DNA of 33,685 nt, taken from positions 1 to 33,685 of the forward strand of contig JADZGG010000287.1 in assembly GCA_020854015.1 (NCBI GenBank), written 5' to 3'. Below the pieces are notes generated by a model. The model was not told the origin of the DNA. It made no database searches and saw only the letters and a program-made list of their open reading frames with translations. Origin of the DNA: Flavobacteriales bacterium. GTDB lineage: Bacteria > Bacteroidota > Bacteroidia > Flavobacteriales_F > PHOS-HE28. This document shows positions 17,201-24,495 of this stretch, in pieces (position 1 is the stretch's first letter; every line of letters begins with the position of its first letter). Both the position numbers and the translations under genes were made by a program.

Positions 17201-17759
17201 CCAGTATGCTGATCCGGTCCGTGAGCCTTCCACTGAGCTCCAGATTCAGTGTGCTGTTCACCGACAGGTCCTGGTTGTTCCCTGCCAATACACCCCGTGA
17301 AATGCTGCCGCTCTTGTTCAGCCCACTGATGCCGAAGGGATCCTCAGCATTGCTTGAAGGCGAATACTTGAAGGGATCCGGTCTGTCACCGGAGAGTTTC
17401 GTGAGCTGGTCCGGGTCCTTGTGCCGATAGGTGCCGCTCAGCAAGAGGGGCAAGGCCCGCCACCGCGCGGTGAGCGTATCGGTCAACGCAGGGTCCTTGC
17501 GTACCAGCCAGGCGCCATAGGGGTCCAAGGAGTATGCGGAAGGCTCGACAGGAACGCTGTCGTTCCAAAGGGACAGGCTTCCGGGCGCCATGCTCAAGCT
17601 GTCCAACCGGATACTGTCGCCCGTGAAGATCACCCGGGCCACACGCAGGTTGCTTCCGGACTGGCAGAGCGCATGAAGGGCGACCAAGCCCATGGCAAGC
17701 GTCATCAGGGTACGGACCCCGAAGCGTGGCTTGGTGTTGGGCGGAGTGGTTTCGGCCAC
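14265..17759 (-). CDS. Large putative outer-membrane beta-barrel / surface protein
   Basis: Predicted 1164-residue outer-membrane protein of a conserved bacteroidotal type; function unknown. The frame stays open back to 18110, but that extension overlaps the divergent gene and its promoter. I prefer the GTG at 17759: it gives an N-terminus with Lys and Arg residues followed by TLMTLAMGLVALHAL and a cut near CQSG (~33). ATG alternatives are 17837, 17825 and 17705; the last leaves an uncharged 15-residue signal, which is too short. Around residue 320 lies GLQLSRGQENDYVIDYNTAE, then RRIVVEFQYSEKNY, a signature shared with SprA-like proteins. Near residue 840 is YIWIDYNGNGIKELNEFE. Most of the rest alternates in beta-strand fashion and the chain ends in Phe-Phe, as outer-membrane barrels often do. 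The barrel call is inference. Confidence 0.7.
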   Translation of the reverse strand: MAETTPPNTKPRFGVRTLMTLAMGLVALHALCQSGSNLRVARVIFTGDSIRLDSLSMAPGSLSLWNDSVPVEPSAYSLDPYGAWLVRKDPALTDTLTARWRALPLLLSGTYRHKDPDQLTKLSGDRPDPFKYSPSSNAEDPFGISGLNKSGSISRGVLAGNNQDLSVNSTLNLELSGRLTDRISILASITDNNIPIQVGGTTLELQDFDQVFIKLFDERQELVAGDFVLQRPNSHFLTYLKKAKGLSYGTKLGPVDKPIGQLGVSAAVSKGKFARNLIQGTEGVQGPYRLRGDAGESFIIVLSGTERVFIDGLQLSRGQENDYVIDYNTAEVTFTAKRLITKDRRIVVEFQYSEKNYVRSLVRASFDRSFAKTDVHFNLYTEQDHRNQPLQQELSPADRTVLTNAGDDPLAAATPGVDTVAYSANEVLYAKRDSLGYDPVYVYNTSPDSAFYRLTFTTVGTGNGDYVQDSFSPNGRVFRWVAPDTIDGNVVRRGDSAPLRILIAPRAQQVLALGAEHRFSTRTRASAEIALSNNDVNTFSSIGNNDNKAPAFRLGGVHQIPLSAKDSTWRMELTTENELLGRDFKYVERYRAVEFERNWNALGIALDGDQLLANVGVGVRSYRSGYARLTANTFQVRDRYSGWRERLECDLHMGRWDLVGEASLLSTTEPRRTQFLRHKGMLRHRTRDLTLGVKSEQEHNLFKATDSDSLQIGSYQFHDWELFVQSPDSFKTRVRLSGGQRHEKGLRNGSLSASTVATAYGATLDLTKDPRNRLSTTFTFRELRIVDSTITVAKPEETYLARVDYDLSLWKGAMNWDMFYEFGSGLEQRREYIYVQVPAGQGVYIWIDYNGNGIKELNEFEVANFGYEADHIRVFVQTNDYVRTFSNQLSTSLDIRPAAVWEETKGLRHFVAKLSDLASFRTDRKTGADDLGQAVNPFKLDPLDSALTAFNSSVRNTFYYDRSSRVWSVDHTYQNDRTKSLLQNGYESRTREGNTLRLRVNATRHWTLEVESERGRSTSNSDLIEGRNFSVDQESIRPRLTWQPGTRLRAVLTYKLTRKVNDIDLGGEQAELQDLGAELRFNAAGKGTIQLNGNLVGIAFDGTENSVIGNEMLGGLRAGTNITWSLGIQRRLSDHLQVDLTYNGRSSEGSPTVHVGGAQVRAFF

Positions 17760-17783
17760 CGGAGGGTCGCGTCGCAAGGGCTT

Positions 17784-17791
17784 GAAAATTA
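17784..17791 (-). promoter_or_regulatory. Weak -7-like element upstream of the barrel gene
   Basis: TAATTTTC on the minus strand differs from TAnnTTTG only at the last base and stands out as AT-rich in GC-rich surroundings. It lies 24 nt upstream of the proposed GTG at 17759, but has no TTG at the usual -33 distance. Confidence 0.22.
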
Positions 17792-17864
17792 TCCCAATGC
17801 GGTCCAGTGTCCCGAAGATGTCCATCAAGAGCGCCATGTTCGTAACGCTGCAGGGGCGCTCCTG

Positions 17865-17892
17865 TTGCCCCCAAGGGTCCCGGATACATTTG
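17865..17892 (+). promoter_or_regulatory. Bacteroidota-type promoter of the substrate-binding lipoprotein gene
   Basis: TTG at 17865-17867 and TACATTTG at 17885-17892 are separated by 17 nt, matching TTG-N17-23-TAnnTTTG described for Flavobacterium. The ATG is at 17904, so the leader would be only a few nucleotides. No Shine-Dalgarno sequence is present. The element argues that the antisense frame running through here to 18110 is not coding. Confidence 0.65.
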
Positions 17893-17903
17893 GTCCGCTC
17901 CAC

Positions 17904-19619
17904 ATGCGCTCCTTTCTGCCTTCCGCTCTGGTCCTGTCTTTTCTGCTCTCGGCCTGTGGAGGGGCGGAGGTTCCCTCGGCGACCACAAGCAAGGGTGGCC
18001 GGCACTATGGGGGCATTTTCAATTGGAACGAGGCCGGGACCCTTCGGAGCCTCTTTCCACTGAGCTTGGCCACCACCGCGGAGTTCAGGGTGGCCGCGCT
18101 TGCCTTCCAAGGCCTGGTCCGATTCGATCCGAGCGACCTCTCTGTGAAGCCGTGCCTGGCCGAACGCTGGCAGATCGACCCGACCGGGACCGTATACACG
18201 TTCACGCTACGGAGCGATGTTCATTTTCACCCGGATTCCAGCGGCGCCCAAGAGGACCTTCGGCCCCTGCTCGCAGAGGATGTGGTGAACTGCTTCCGTC
18301 AGTTGTGCACTGCTGCGCCCGAAAACCAGATGTTCTGGTTGTTCCAAGGCCGTGTGAAGGGGGCCGACGAGTACTATGCGGCCTCCCTCCGCGGTGAGCG
18401 AGCGAAAGAGCTTCCGGGTGTCAGTGCGGTCGACGAACGAACAGTGAGGGTCGAGCTCGTTTCCCCAGAACCGCTTTTCCTACAAGTATTGGCCCACCAA
18501 GGCTGCTGGATCCATGGTGACCGTCCACGGGCTGCCAAACGTGTCACATCGCTCGCTCAAGGCACCGGGCCCTTCGTGCTGCGGAACACCGGAGGCGATG
18601 GACCCCTGGTCTTTGAACGCTTCAACCAATACTGGGAGAAGGACCAGTACGGCAATGCCCTGCCCTATCTGGACGGTGTACGGGTCACCTTCGACCATGA
18701 CAAGTCCCATGAGCTGGACGAGTTCCTTGCCGGCCACCTGTCCCTGATGGTGGACCCACCTGTCGAACGTTTGGGCGAATTGACCCCTCTTGCTCAAGGC
18801 ACGGTCGCTGCACCACCCTTCGTGATGCAACGCCTTCCCGGTCTTTCCGTACAGTTCTATGGATTCAACGCGTTGCACCCTCCGGTCGATGATGTGCGCG
18901 TAAGGCGTGCCTTCGCCTTGGCGATCGATCAAGGCTTCCTGGCCGACAGTGTGCTGAAAGGTGCGGCGGTCCGCTCGGATCACGGAGTGGTGCCCCCGGG
19001 CATGAACGACTACCCACAGGAGCTGGTGTCCGGTTTCTCATATGATCCGGATAGTGCGCGCAAGTTGATCGCCTTGGCGGGGTACCCCCATGGAAAGGGC
19101 TTTCCGACGGTGCGTATTCAGGTGAACAATGACGGCTTCGGGTACGGTCGTGTGGCGGAAGCCGTGCAGACCATGATCGAACGGAACCTTGGCATCGGCC
19201 TCCTCATCTCCGTCCTCCCGGTGGATCAACACTATGATCGGGTGGATCTCGGTCAGGCACAGCTCTGGCGCCAAGGTTGGTCCGCCGACTATCCGGATCC
19301 CGAGAACTTCCTGGCCTTGTTCTATGGCCGCAATGCCGTGCTGGACTCCACCCTGCCCAGCGCACTGAACACCACACGCTACCACAACGCCCGCTTCGAC
19401 TCTCTGTTCCTGGCCGCGCGCGCCGCTTCGGACCATGCCACACGCATGCGCTTGCTCGCGCAGGCGGAGGATCAGGCCATGGAAGATGTCACCGTTGCCC
19501 CCTTGTACTTCGAGCGCACAGTGCGGCTTCTCCAACCATGGGTGAAAGGCATGCCGGTCAATGCGATGGACCTGCGCTACTTGGAAGGCGTGTGGTTCGA
19601 ACCCGCAGAACGGAATTAG
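17904..19619 (+). CDS. ABC transporter substrate-binding lipoprotein, oligopeptide type (SBP family 5)
   Basis: Predicted 571-residue lipoprotein that binds oligopeptides or related solutes for an ABC importer. The frame is open far upstream, but the ATG at 17904 gives a textbook lipoprotein signal (MRSFLPSALVLSFLLSA-Cys18) and sits just behind a good promoter. Features of SBP_bac_5 are visible: an early YGGIFNWNEAGTLRSL segment, the VRRAFALAIDQ helix after the FNALHPPVDD stretch, and WSADYPDPENFLALFYG near the C-terminus. No permease or ATPase gene is adjacent, so its partner must be encoded elsewhere or it acts as an orphan receptor. The stop overlaps the convergent gene's stop by 4 nt. The ligand class is inferred from the family only. 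Confidence 0.9.
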   Translation: MRSFLPSALVLSFLLSACGGAEVPSATTSKGGRHYGGIFNWNEAGTLRSLFPLSLATTAEFRVAALAFQGLVRFDPSDLSVKPCLAERWQIDPTGTVYTFTLRSDVHFHPDSSGAQEDLRPLLAEDVVNCFRQLCTAAPENQMFWLFQGRVKGADEYYAASLRGERAKELPGVSAVDERTVRVELVSPEPLFLQVLAHQGCWIHGDRPRAAKRVTSLAQGTGPFVLRNTGGDGPLVFERFNQYWEKDQYGNALPYLDGVRVTFDHDKSHELDEFLAGHLSLMVDPPVERLGELTPLAQGTVAAPPFVMQRLPGLSVQFYGFNALHPPVDDVRVRRAFALAIDQGFLADSVLKGAAVRSDHGVVPPGMNDYPQELVSGFSYDPDSARKLIALAGYPHGKGFPTVRIQVNNDGFGYGRVAEAVQTMIERNLGIGLLISVLPVDQHYDRVDLGQAQLWRQGWSADYPDPENFLALFYGRNAVLDSTLPSALNTTRYHNARFDSLFLAARAASDHATRMRLLAQAEDQAMEDVTVAPLYFERTVRLLQPWVKGMPVNAMDLRYLEGVWFEPAERN

Positions 19620-20347
19620 CGGGACGAGCGCCACAGCTCTTGGTGTACGAGCTGTTTCACCAGAGGCATGAAGGTCTCAATGTGCGGAAGGCCGATGTCC
19701 GCCTCGAACACAAAGGTCGCCGGGTTCGGAAGCTGGTGTGCACGACGTACCAGGTCGGACTTGATATGCTCATAGGTATTGGCCAGGCTCACCTGGTACG
19801 AGTCCAGGTAACGGGTCCGGACACTGTGGTATTGGAGGTCAAGCGCCGAGCCGTGTAACAACGGGACCCGGTATTCATACACCCGTGCTTCACGCCCTTG
19901 GCGCAGCAACAAATAGCCTTCGTGTGTATGGATCGGCAGCAGGCCCACCGGGCTGAACTGGATGTGTGATGAAAGCGATCGGCGCAGCTCACGGCCTTCT
20001 TCAAGCCTGAGCATGAGCTCAGGTATGGCGAAATCGATCACGTCACGGACCACCTTCAGAAGCTCGCTCTCCTGGGCTTTGGCTCGGACAAGCTCGGCTC
20101 GTTCCAGATCCACTCCGATCACTCCGCCGATCAATGCTTCGTTCGTGCTCCGGAAATGCTCTTGTAGCTGCGCGAGTCGCTCTGCGTGCACCCACAGCTC
20201 ATCCAGGTGTGGATACAGTTTCCGCTCACTGAAACGGGCGTGGACCCGCTGCAAGTAGCCAAGTAGCACATATTGCTTCAGCTCCAGGTCGAAGCCAGGG
20301 GCCAGAAGCCAGTCCTGTTCAAGTCCGTGTTCGGCGGCTGTGGTCAT
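19616..20347 (-). CDS. Conserved hypothetical cytosolic protein
   Basis: A 243-residue protein with no signal peptide or transmembrane segment; I do not recognise its family. The ATG at 20347 is preferred to a TTG nine bases upstream. The first ~130 residues look largely helical and charged (LKQYVLLGYLQRVHARFSER, then ELMLRLEEGRELRRSL). The second half is more mixed, with PIHTHEGYLLLRQ and YEYRVPLLHG. It ends in a four-base stop overlap with the upstream lipoprotein gene and is divergent from the OmpA-like gene. Coding character is good: the convergent junction fits and codon use resembles its neighbours. No function can be proposed from context. Confidence 0.75.
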   Translation of the reverse strand: MTTAAEHGLEQDWLLAPGFDLELKQYVLLGYLQRVHARFSERKLYPHLDELWVHAERLAQLQEHFRSTNEALIGGVIGVDLERAELVRAKAQESELLKVVRDVIDFAIPELMLRLEEGRELRRSLSSHIQFSPVGLLPIHTHEGYLLLRQGREARVYEYRVPLLHGSALDLQYHSVRTRYLDSYQVSLANTYEHIKSDLVRRAHQLPNPATFVFEADIGLPHIETFMPLVKQLVHQELWRSSR

Positions 20348-20444
20348 CCTCACCAAGGAACGCAGTGTTCAAAAAAAGGTTGCGCGACCAAGGCTTCTAC
20401 CCTTCGACCACGGCACCTTTGATGCCAGAAAGACTCGTCCCATC

Positions 20445-21395
20445 ATGCCCTACGCCAAGGTCCTCGTTCAGATCCTCTTTTCCGCTCTCTTCTTGGTCGG
20501 TTGTGTTCCTGCTCGAAAATACGAAGAGTCGCAGGCGAAATTGGCGGAGATGAAGGCCAATGAGGCGAACGCATTGACCAGAGCGGAACAGGCCACTGCT
20601 TCACTTGCGGAGATCACTTCGCAAAAAGAGGCACTCGATGAGCAGTTGCGACAACTGCAAGCCGATACGGCAAGGTTGGGTAACGAGCACCGTGATTTCG
20701 TTCGCAAGTACGACAAGCTCAATGAACTCAACAACGAGCTGCTCGACAAGTACTCCAAGCTCATGGAAGGCGATCGGTCCGAGAACAGAAAGCTGCTGAC
20801 CGATCTGGAAACGGTGCGGTTGAACCTAATGGGAAAAGAGGATTCACTGGCAGGCCTGGGCCGTTCTCTTGCCGAGCGCGAAGCGAAGCTGGCGGAACTA
20901 CAAGCCGAACTTGCCAAGAAGGATCAGGCCATGAAAGGCATCAAGGAGCGAGTGAGCAAGGCGCTGGTCGGGTTTGAAGGAAAGGGTCTTACCGTACAAC
21001 AACGGGAAGGAAAGATCTACGTCAGTCTGGAGAACAAGCTCCTTTTCCCGAGCGGCAGCACGGTAGTGGACCAGCAGGGTCGCGATGCACTTCAGAAACT
21101 GGCGAAGGCCATCGAGAACGAGAAGGACCTGAACATTCTGGTGGAAGGCCACACGGATACCGACAAAGTGTTGCCCGGAGCCACTTACAAGGACAACTGG
21201 GACCTGAGCGTGATGCGGGCCACGAGCGTTGTACGCATCCTACAAGAGGGCACGAAATTGGATCCCAAGCGCGTGACCGCCGGCGGTCGCGGAGAGTACA
21301 TCCCCTTGGACCCGAGCGACAAGGCGAAGAACCGCCGCATCGAGATCATTCTGGCACCGGACCTGCGGGAGCTGTACGACCTCGTGAAGGACTGA
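20445..21395 (+). CDS. OmpA-family peptidoglycan-binding lipoprotein with coiled coil
   Basis: A 316-residue lipoprotein, probably outer-membrane and tethering the membrane to peptidoglycan. The ATG at 20445 gives a signal peptide ending in a lipobox (FLVG-Cys20); earlier starts would bury it. Residues ~25-180 are a long Glu/Lys/Leu-rich coiled coil. Residues ~190-303 are an OmpA C-terminal domain: LLFPSGS, VEGHTDTD (Asp near 238 expected to contact diaminopimelate), NWDLSVMRATSVVRIL and the KNRRIEI motif with its conserved Arg. The long coil distinguishes it from short Pal proteins. Its stop codon lies in a hairpin shared with the convergent gene's stop. The family is firm; the specific cellular role is not. 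Confidence 0.92.
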   Translation: MPYAKVLVQILFSALFLVGCVPARKYEESQAKLAEMKANEANALTRAEQATASLAEITSQKEALDEQLRQLQADTARLGNEHRDFVRKYDKLNELNNELLDKYSKLMEGDRSENRKLLTDLETVRLNLMGKEDSLAGLGRSLAEREAKLAELQAELAKKDQAMKGIKERVSKALVGFEGKGLTVQQREGKIYVSLENKLLFPSGSTVVDQQGRDALQKLAKAIENEKDLNILVEGHTDTDKVLPGATYKDNWDLSVMRATSVVRILQEGTKLDPKRVTAGGRGEYIPLDPSDKAKNRRIEIILAPDLRELYDLVKD

Positions 21396-21407
21396 GCAGG
21401 CGCTCAG
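21392..21407. terminator. Hairpin holding the stop codons of two convergent genes
   Basis: CTGAGC (21392-21397) and GCTCAG (21402-21407) pair around the loop AGGC. The plus-strand TGA (21393-21395) and the minus-strand TGA (21404-21406) occupy opposite arms at symmetric positions. It may act as a bidirectional transcript-end structure; the 6-bp stem is short and there is no T-run. Confidence 0.4.
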
Positions 21408-21808
21408 GACATGGAACGTTCGGCCAACTGTGCAGCCAGCCAGCTGCGCGCATCGGTGTCCATCAAGAACACGCTCGTACTGAACCGCTGAGGGAAATAG
21501 GCGAAGAAGAGCCCGGCCATGCGCTCGTTCAACGTGCTGCCCGCAGCTATGGCCAGCGCTTTCGTGCAACTCTCAAGTCCGCGACCGAGGTAATGGTCCC
21601 TTGTCATCACATCCAGATCGAAGTCCACTTCGGGTGGAAAGATGCCGAGGACTGCCGTGGAACCACCGGGGCACATGCGTTGACGTTCCTGAAGGATCTC
21701 GTCGAGTCCTTGCACATCGATCTTCTGGTCCGGCTTGAAGCGGACCTCCATCAGATCAGGGGATACTTGTTCCAGCGTGGCCAAGCGCGTTTCGATCAGC
21801 ATCTTCAT
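21404..21808 (-). CDS. Small STAS-like protein (possibly DUF7793-type)
   Basis: A 134-residue cytosolic protein beginning MKMLIETRLATLEQ; a second ATG at 21802 would shorten it by two. Starts further upstream (the frame opens to 21871) would run through a strong promoter and are rejected. The alternation of short strands and helices, with MEVRFKPDQKIDVQGLDEIL, then STAVLGIFPPEVDFDLDVM, then STLNERMAGLFFAYFPQRF, resembles the small STAS/SpoIIAA-like proteins of Bacteroidota often grouped as DUF7793. No catalytic motif is visible. Such proteins may regulate or sense, but no partner kinase or phosphatase lies nearby. The family call is tentative. Confidence 0.7.
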   Translation of the reverse strand: MKMLIETRLATLEQVSPDLMEVRFKPDQKIDVQGLDEILQERQRMCPGGSTAVLGIFPPEVDFDLDVMTRDHYLGRGLESCTKALAIAAGSTLNERMAGLFFAYFPQRFSTSVFLMDTDARSWLAAQLAERSMS

Positions 21809-21826
21809 CGGAGAGAGGGGAGTTTG

Positions 21827-21854
21827 CAAAGTTAGACCGTATGCATGCATACAA
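21827..21854 (-). promoter_or_regulatory. Strong Bacteroidota-type promoter for the STAS-like gene
   Basis: On the minus strand, TTG (21852-21854) is followed by a 17-nt spacer and TAACTTTG (21827-21834), an exact TTG-N17-TAnnTTTG match. Transcription would start around 21820, leaving a leader of roughly a dozen bases before the ATG at 21808. This fixes the start region of the gene. Confidence 0.7.
21839..21852. promoter_or_regulatory. Perfect 14-bp palindrome in the promoter spacer, candidate operator
   Basis: GTATGCATGCATAC equals its own reverse complement. It sits between the -33 and -7 elements of the STAS-like gene's promoter, touching the G of TTG. A dimeric repressor bound here would cover the promoter. 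No regulator gene is nearby, so the binding protein is unknown. Confidence 0.45.
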
Positions 21855-21991
21855 GTCACCCTCCGGAACATGCACGTACGACAGATTACAGCGTAATGTG
21901 CTGAATATCAAGAATATGAAAGAAGTCTCCGACGTTCTTGAACACAATGCGAAGCGTTCGGTCCGGGGTGAACGGTTCGCTCGTGAGCCCT

Positions 21992-23341
21992 TCAGATCGT
22001 TCTGGAGAACACTGGTCCACCTCTTCCTTGCTGGCCCATCCTAGGATCGATCGCCATGCAAACGTTCCGCACACAAGGGTGCCCTTCGTCAGTGATACGG
22101 ACGTTCGTACCTTCCAGAATAACGATCCCATCGCTGGCCAATGCGGCCAGCTCCTGCTTCACCCGATCGCGGTCCCAGCCCAAACGTTTCAGGTCAGTTG
22201 TCGAGCGGCACATGAGGTCAAGGATCAGTTCGCGGACCACGAGGTCCTGCTCGGAAAGCACATGGCCACGGAAGATGGGTAGCTCGTTCCGGCCCAGACT
22301 GTTCAGGTAGTCCTCCACCACTTTCAAATTCTGAGCGTACGCGGTCCAAGCGTCGCTGATGGACGAAACGCCAAGTCCCAGGAGCAGCTCCGTTCGCACA
22401 GGGGTATAGCCCATGAAGTTGCGGTGCAGGGTGCCATTGCGCATGCTCGTGTGCAGCGCTTCTCCGGGTAAGGCGAAATGGTCCATTCCCACTTCCTCAT
22501 AACCCGCTTCTTCCAGCAAGGCTCGGCCTAATTCGTACAAGGCGCGTTTTTTCGCTTCGGCAGGCAGGTCCGCCTCCGTGTAACGACGTTGACCAGGCTT
22601 GATCCAAGGCACATGGGCATAGCTGTAGAAGGCGATCCTGTCGGGTCGTAAAGCCAAGGTGCGCCCCATCGTGAGCCGGATGCTCCGCTCTGTCTGCAAC
22701 GGTAGACCATATATCAGGTCCGCATTGATCGAGCCGTAACCGATCTGCCGGGCGTCGTCGAACACGCGCTGCACTTCCGCGAAGGGTTGCACACGGTTGA
22801 TGACCACTTGTACGCGCGGGTCGAAATCCTGGATGCCGATGCTTACGCGGCGGAAGCCAAGGTCATGCAGCGTGAGCAAATGCTCCTTGCTCGTACTTCG
22901 TGGATGACCCTCGAAACTGAGTTCCGCGTCGGGTGTAAGCTCACAGCCCTCCAGCAGCCCGTTGACCAGCCGAGCCAACTGTTGCGGTGAGAAGAAGGTC
23001 GGAGTTCCACCGCCCAAGTGCAGTTCACGAATGCGCGGAACCCCCTTGAACAGGTCCTTGTACAATCGCCATTCGTTGAGCACCGCGTTGATGTAGGGTC
23101 CCTCAACGCCATGGTTCACGGTGATGCGGGTGGTGCATCCGCAATAAGTGCAGAGACTATCGCAATACGGGAGGTGGATGTAAAGGCTGATGCCCTGTGC
23201 CGCATTGCTCCGATCGAACGCTACGGTGACATGATCTTCCCATGTGTTCCGGGAAGGCGCGTCGGTCCAATGGGGCACGGCCGGATAGCTTGTGTACCGG
23301 GGGCCGGGAACGTTGTATTTGCGGAGCAGGACCGGATCCAT
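21992..23341 (-). CDS. hemN: Oxygen-independent coproporphyrinogen III oxidase (radical SAM)
   Basis: A 449-residue HemN enzyme, decarboxylating coproporphyrinogen III to protoporphyrinogen IX in heme synthesis without oxygen. The radical-SAM cluster motif CxxxCxxC is present as Cys60, Cys64 and Cys67, followed by Cys69, within YIHLPYCDSLCTYCGC. Upstream, YNVPGPRYTSYP (residues 9-20) is the HemN-specific N-terminal signature that separates true HemN from HemW-type relatives. GGGTPTFF and the SFEGHPRSTS segment fit the SAM-binding barrel, and the C-terminal winged-helix-like part is complete. The length is normal. The ATG at 23341 is divergent from the glycosyltransferase gene across 95 bp. 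No other heme gene is in the window. Regulation by oxygen is plausible but not visible in the sequence. Confidence 0.95.
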   Translation of the reverse strand: MDPVLLRKYNVPGPRYTSYPAVPHWTDAPSRNTWEDHVTVAFDRSNAAQGISLYIHLPYCDSLCTYCGCTTRITVNHGVEGPYINAVLNEWRLYKDLFKGVPRIRELHLGGGTPTFFSPQQLARLVNGLLEGCELTPDAELSFEGHPRSTSKEHLLTLHDLGFRRVSIGIQDFDPRVQVVINRVQPFAEVQRVFDDARQIGYGSINADLIYGLPLQTERSIRLTMGRTLALRPDRIAFYSYAHVPWIKPGQRRYTEADLPAEAKKRALYELGRALLEEAGYEEVGMDHFALPGEALHTSMRNGTLHRNFMGYTPVRTELLLGLGVSSISDAWTAYAQNLKVVEDYLNSLGRNELPIFRGHVLSEQDLVVRELILDLMCRSTTDLKRLGWDRDRVKQELAALASDGIVILEGTNVRITDEGHPCVRNVCMAIDPRMGQQGRGGPVFSRTI

Positions 23342-23436
23342 TCCGCAAAACTCAGGTGCCCGGGTCCGCTACAGGATGATGCTCGTCAGGTGTTCCGTGC
23401 CGGATGTGACCTGTAGTTGAGCAACTTCGTTGCCGC

Positions 23437-24495
23437 ATGAAGGACCTTTTGGTGATCGCCCCGGGATTCCCGAAGGACGAGGCGGATGATGGTTGCATAC
23501 CACCTCTTCAGGCCTACGTCAAGGCATACCGGCTGCAATATCCGGGAGCGTTGGTCCGTGTGATCACCACACAGTACCCGTTCCACCGAAGGCCTTATAC
23601 CTGGAACGGGGTCCAGGTGCATCCCTGCGGCGGTGCGAACAAGCGATGGGCCAAACCGATCTCCTGGCATCGTGCATTTTCGATAGGTGCTCGACTTCAG
23701 CTCGAACGACCGTTCCATCGCGTGCACAGTTTCTGGCTCGGCGAATGTGCATGGATAGGCAGAAGACTGGCCCAGCGTTTCAATGCTGCACATGTGCTCA
23801 CGCTGATGGGTCAGGATGCCCGTGATGAACGCAATTGGTGGCGCTTGGTGAAAGGCGGTGGCACCCGTAACGCGGTCCTGAGCGAACGGCATGCGGAGGC
23901 CTTTACGACCATGACCGGTCGATCACCGGATGCTGTCATTCCTTGGGGGCTCGATCCCCTTGATGCTTCCACTGTTCCGATCCGCGACATCGATCTGCTT
24001 TTCGCCGGGTCATTGATCCCCGTGAAACGACCTGAGCTGTTCATCGAACTTGTTGCACGGATCGCGCAGCACCGACCCGTGAAAGCCGTGATGGCGGGTG
24101 CCCGGATACCTTCAGGCAATTCACATGTGGACCGACTTGTTCTGGAGGCAGGGCTGTCCGGAACCATTGATGTCCTCGGAGAGGTTTCGCGCACGGAAAT
24201 GCTCAAGCTGATGGCCCGCAGCCAGGTGCTGGTTCACCCTTCCCGCTACGAGGCTCAAGGCTACGTGTTCCTCGAGGCGCTGATGCAAGGCATGTGCATC
24301 GTGTCTTTTCCCGTTGGGATCGCATCACCCAGTGAGCGTTGGAGCGTGGTGCCTGATCCAGACGCCATGGTTTCAGCAGCGGAAGGGTTCCTTGCCCAGC
24401 CTGTTCCGCCCAGTTCATCGATCGGTATCACGATGGATGATACCCTGGCAGCGTACGACCGGATCTTCGATCAGCCACAATCGAGCAAGCCATGA
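23437..24495 (+). CDS. Glycosyltransferase, GT4-like (GT-B fold)
   Basis: A 352-residue cytosolic or membrane-associated glycosyltransferase. The C-terminal nucleotide-sugar-binding half is recognisable: LLFAGSLIPVKRPELFIE (~187-204, Lys197 in the usual phosphate-contacting place) and the EX7E motif with Glu272 and Glu280 (RYEAQGYVFLEAL). The N-terminal half (LLVIAPGFPKDEADDG) is more variable, and the acceptor cannot be read. The ATG at 23437 begins the coding sequence without a Shine-Dalgarno sequence. The stop overlaps the flavoprotein start by 4 nt (ATGA), so the two are probably translated together, though no shared pathway is obvious. Transfer to LPS, exopolysaccharide or a secreted protein is equally possible. 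Confidence 0.87.
   Translation: MKDLLVIAPGFPKDEADDGCIPPLQAYVKAYRLQYPGALVRVITTQYPFHRRPYTWNGVQVHPCGGANKRWAKPISWHRAFSIGARLQLERPFHRVHSFWLGECAWIGRRLAQRFNAAHVLTLMGQDARDERNWWRLVKGGGTRNAVLSERHAEAFTTMTGRSPDAVIPWGLDPLDASTVPIRDIDLLFAGSLIPVKRPELFIELVARIAQHRPVKAVMAGARIPSGNSHVDRLVLEAGLSGTIDVLGEVSRTEMLKLMARSQVLVHPSRYEAQGYVFLEALMQGMCIVSFPVGIASPSERWSVVPDPDAMVSAAEGFLAQPVPPSSSIGITMDDTLAAYDRIFDQPQSSKP

Noticed and set aside
17421..17903. Upstream extension of the substrate-binding protein frame
   Set aside because: It would bury the lipoprotein signal and cross a promoter and the divergent gene.
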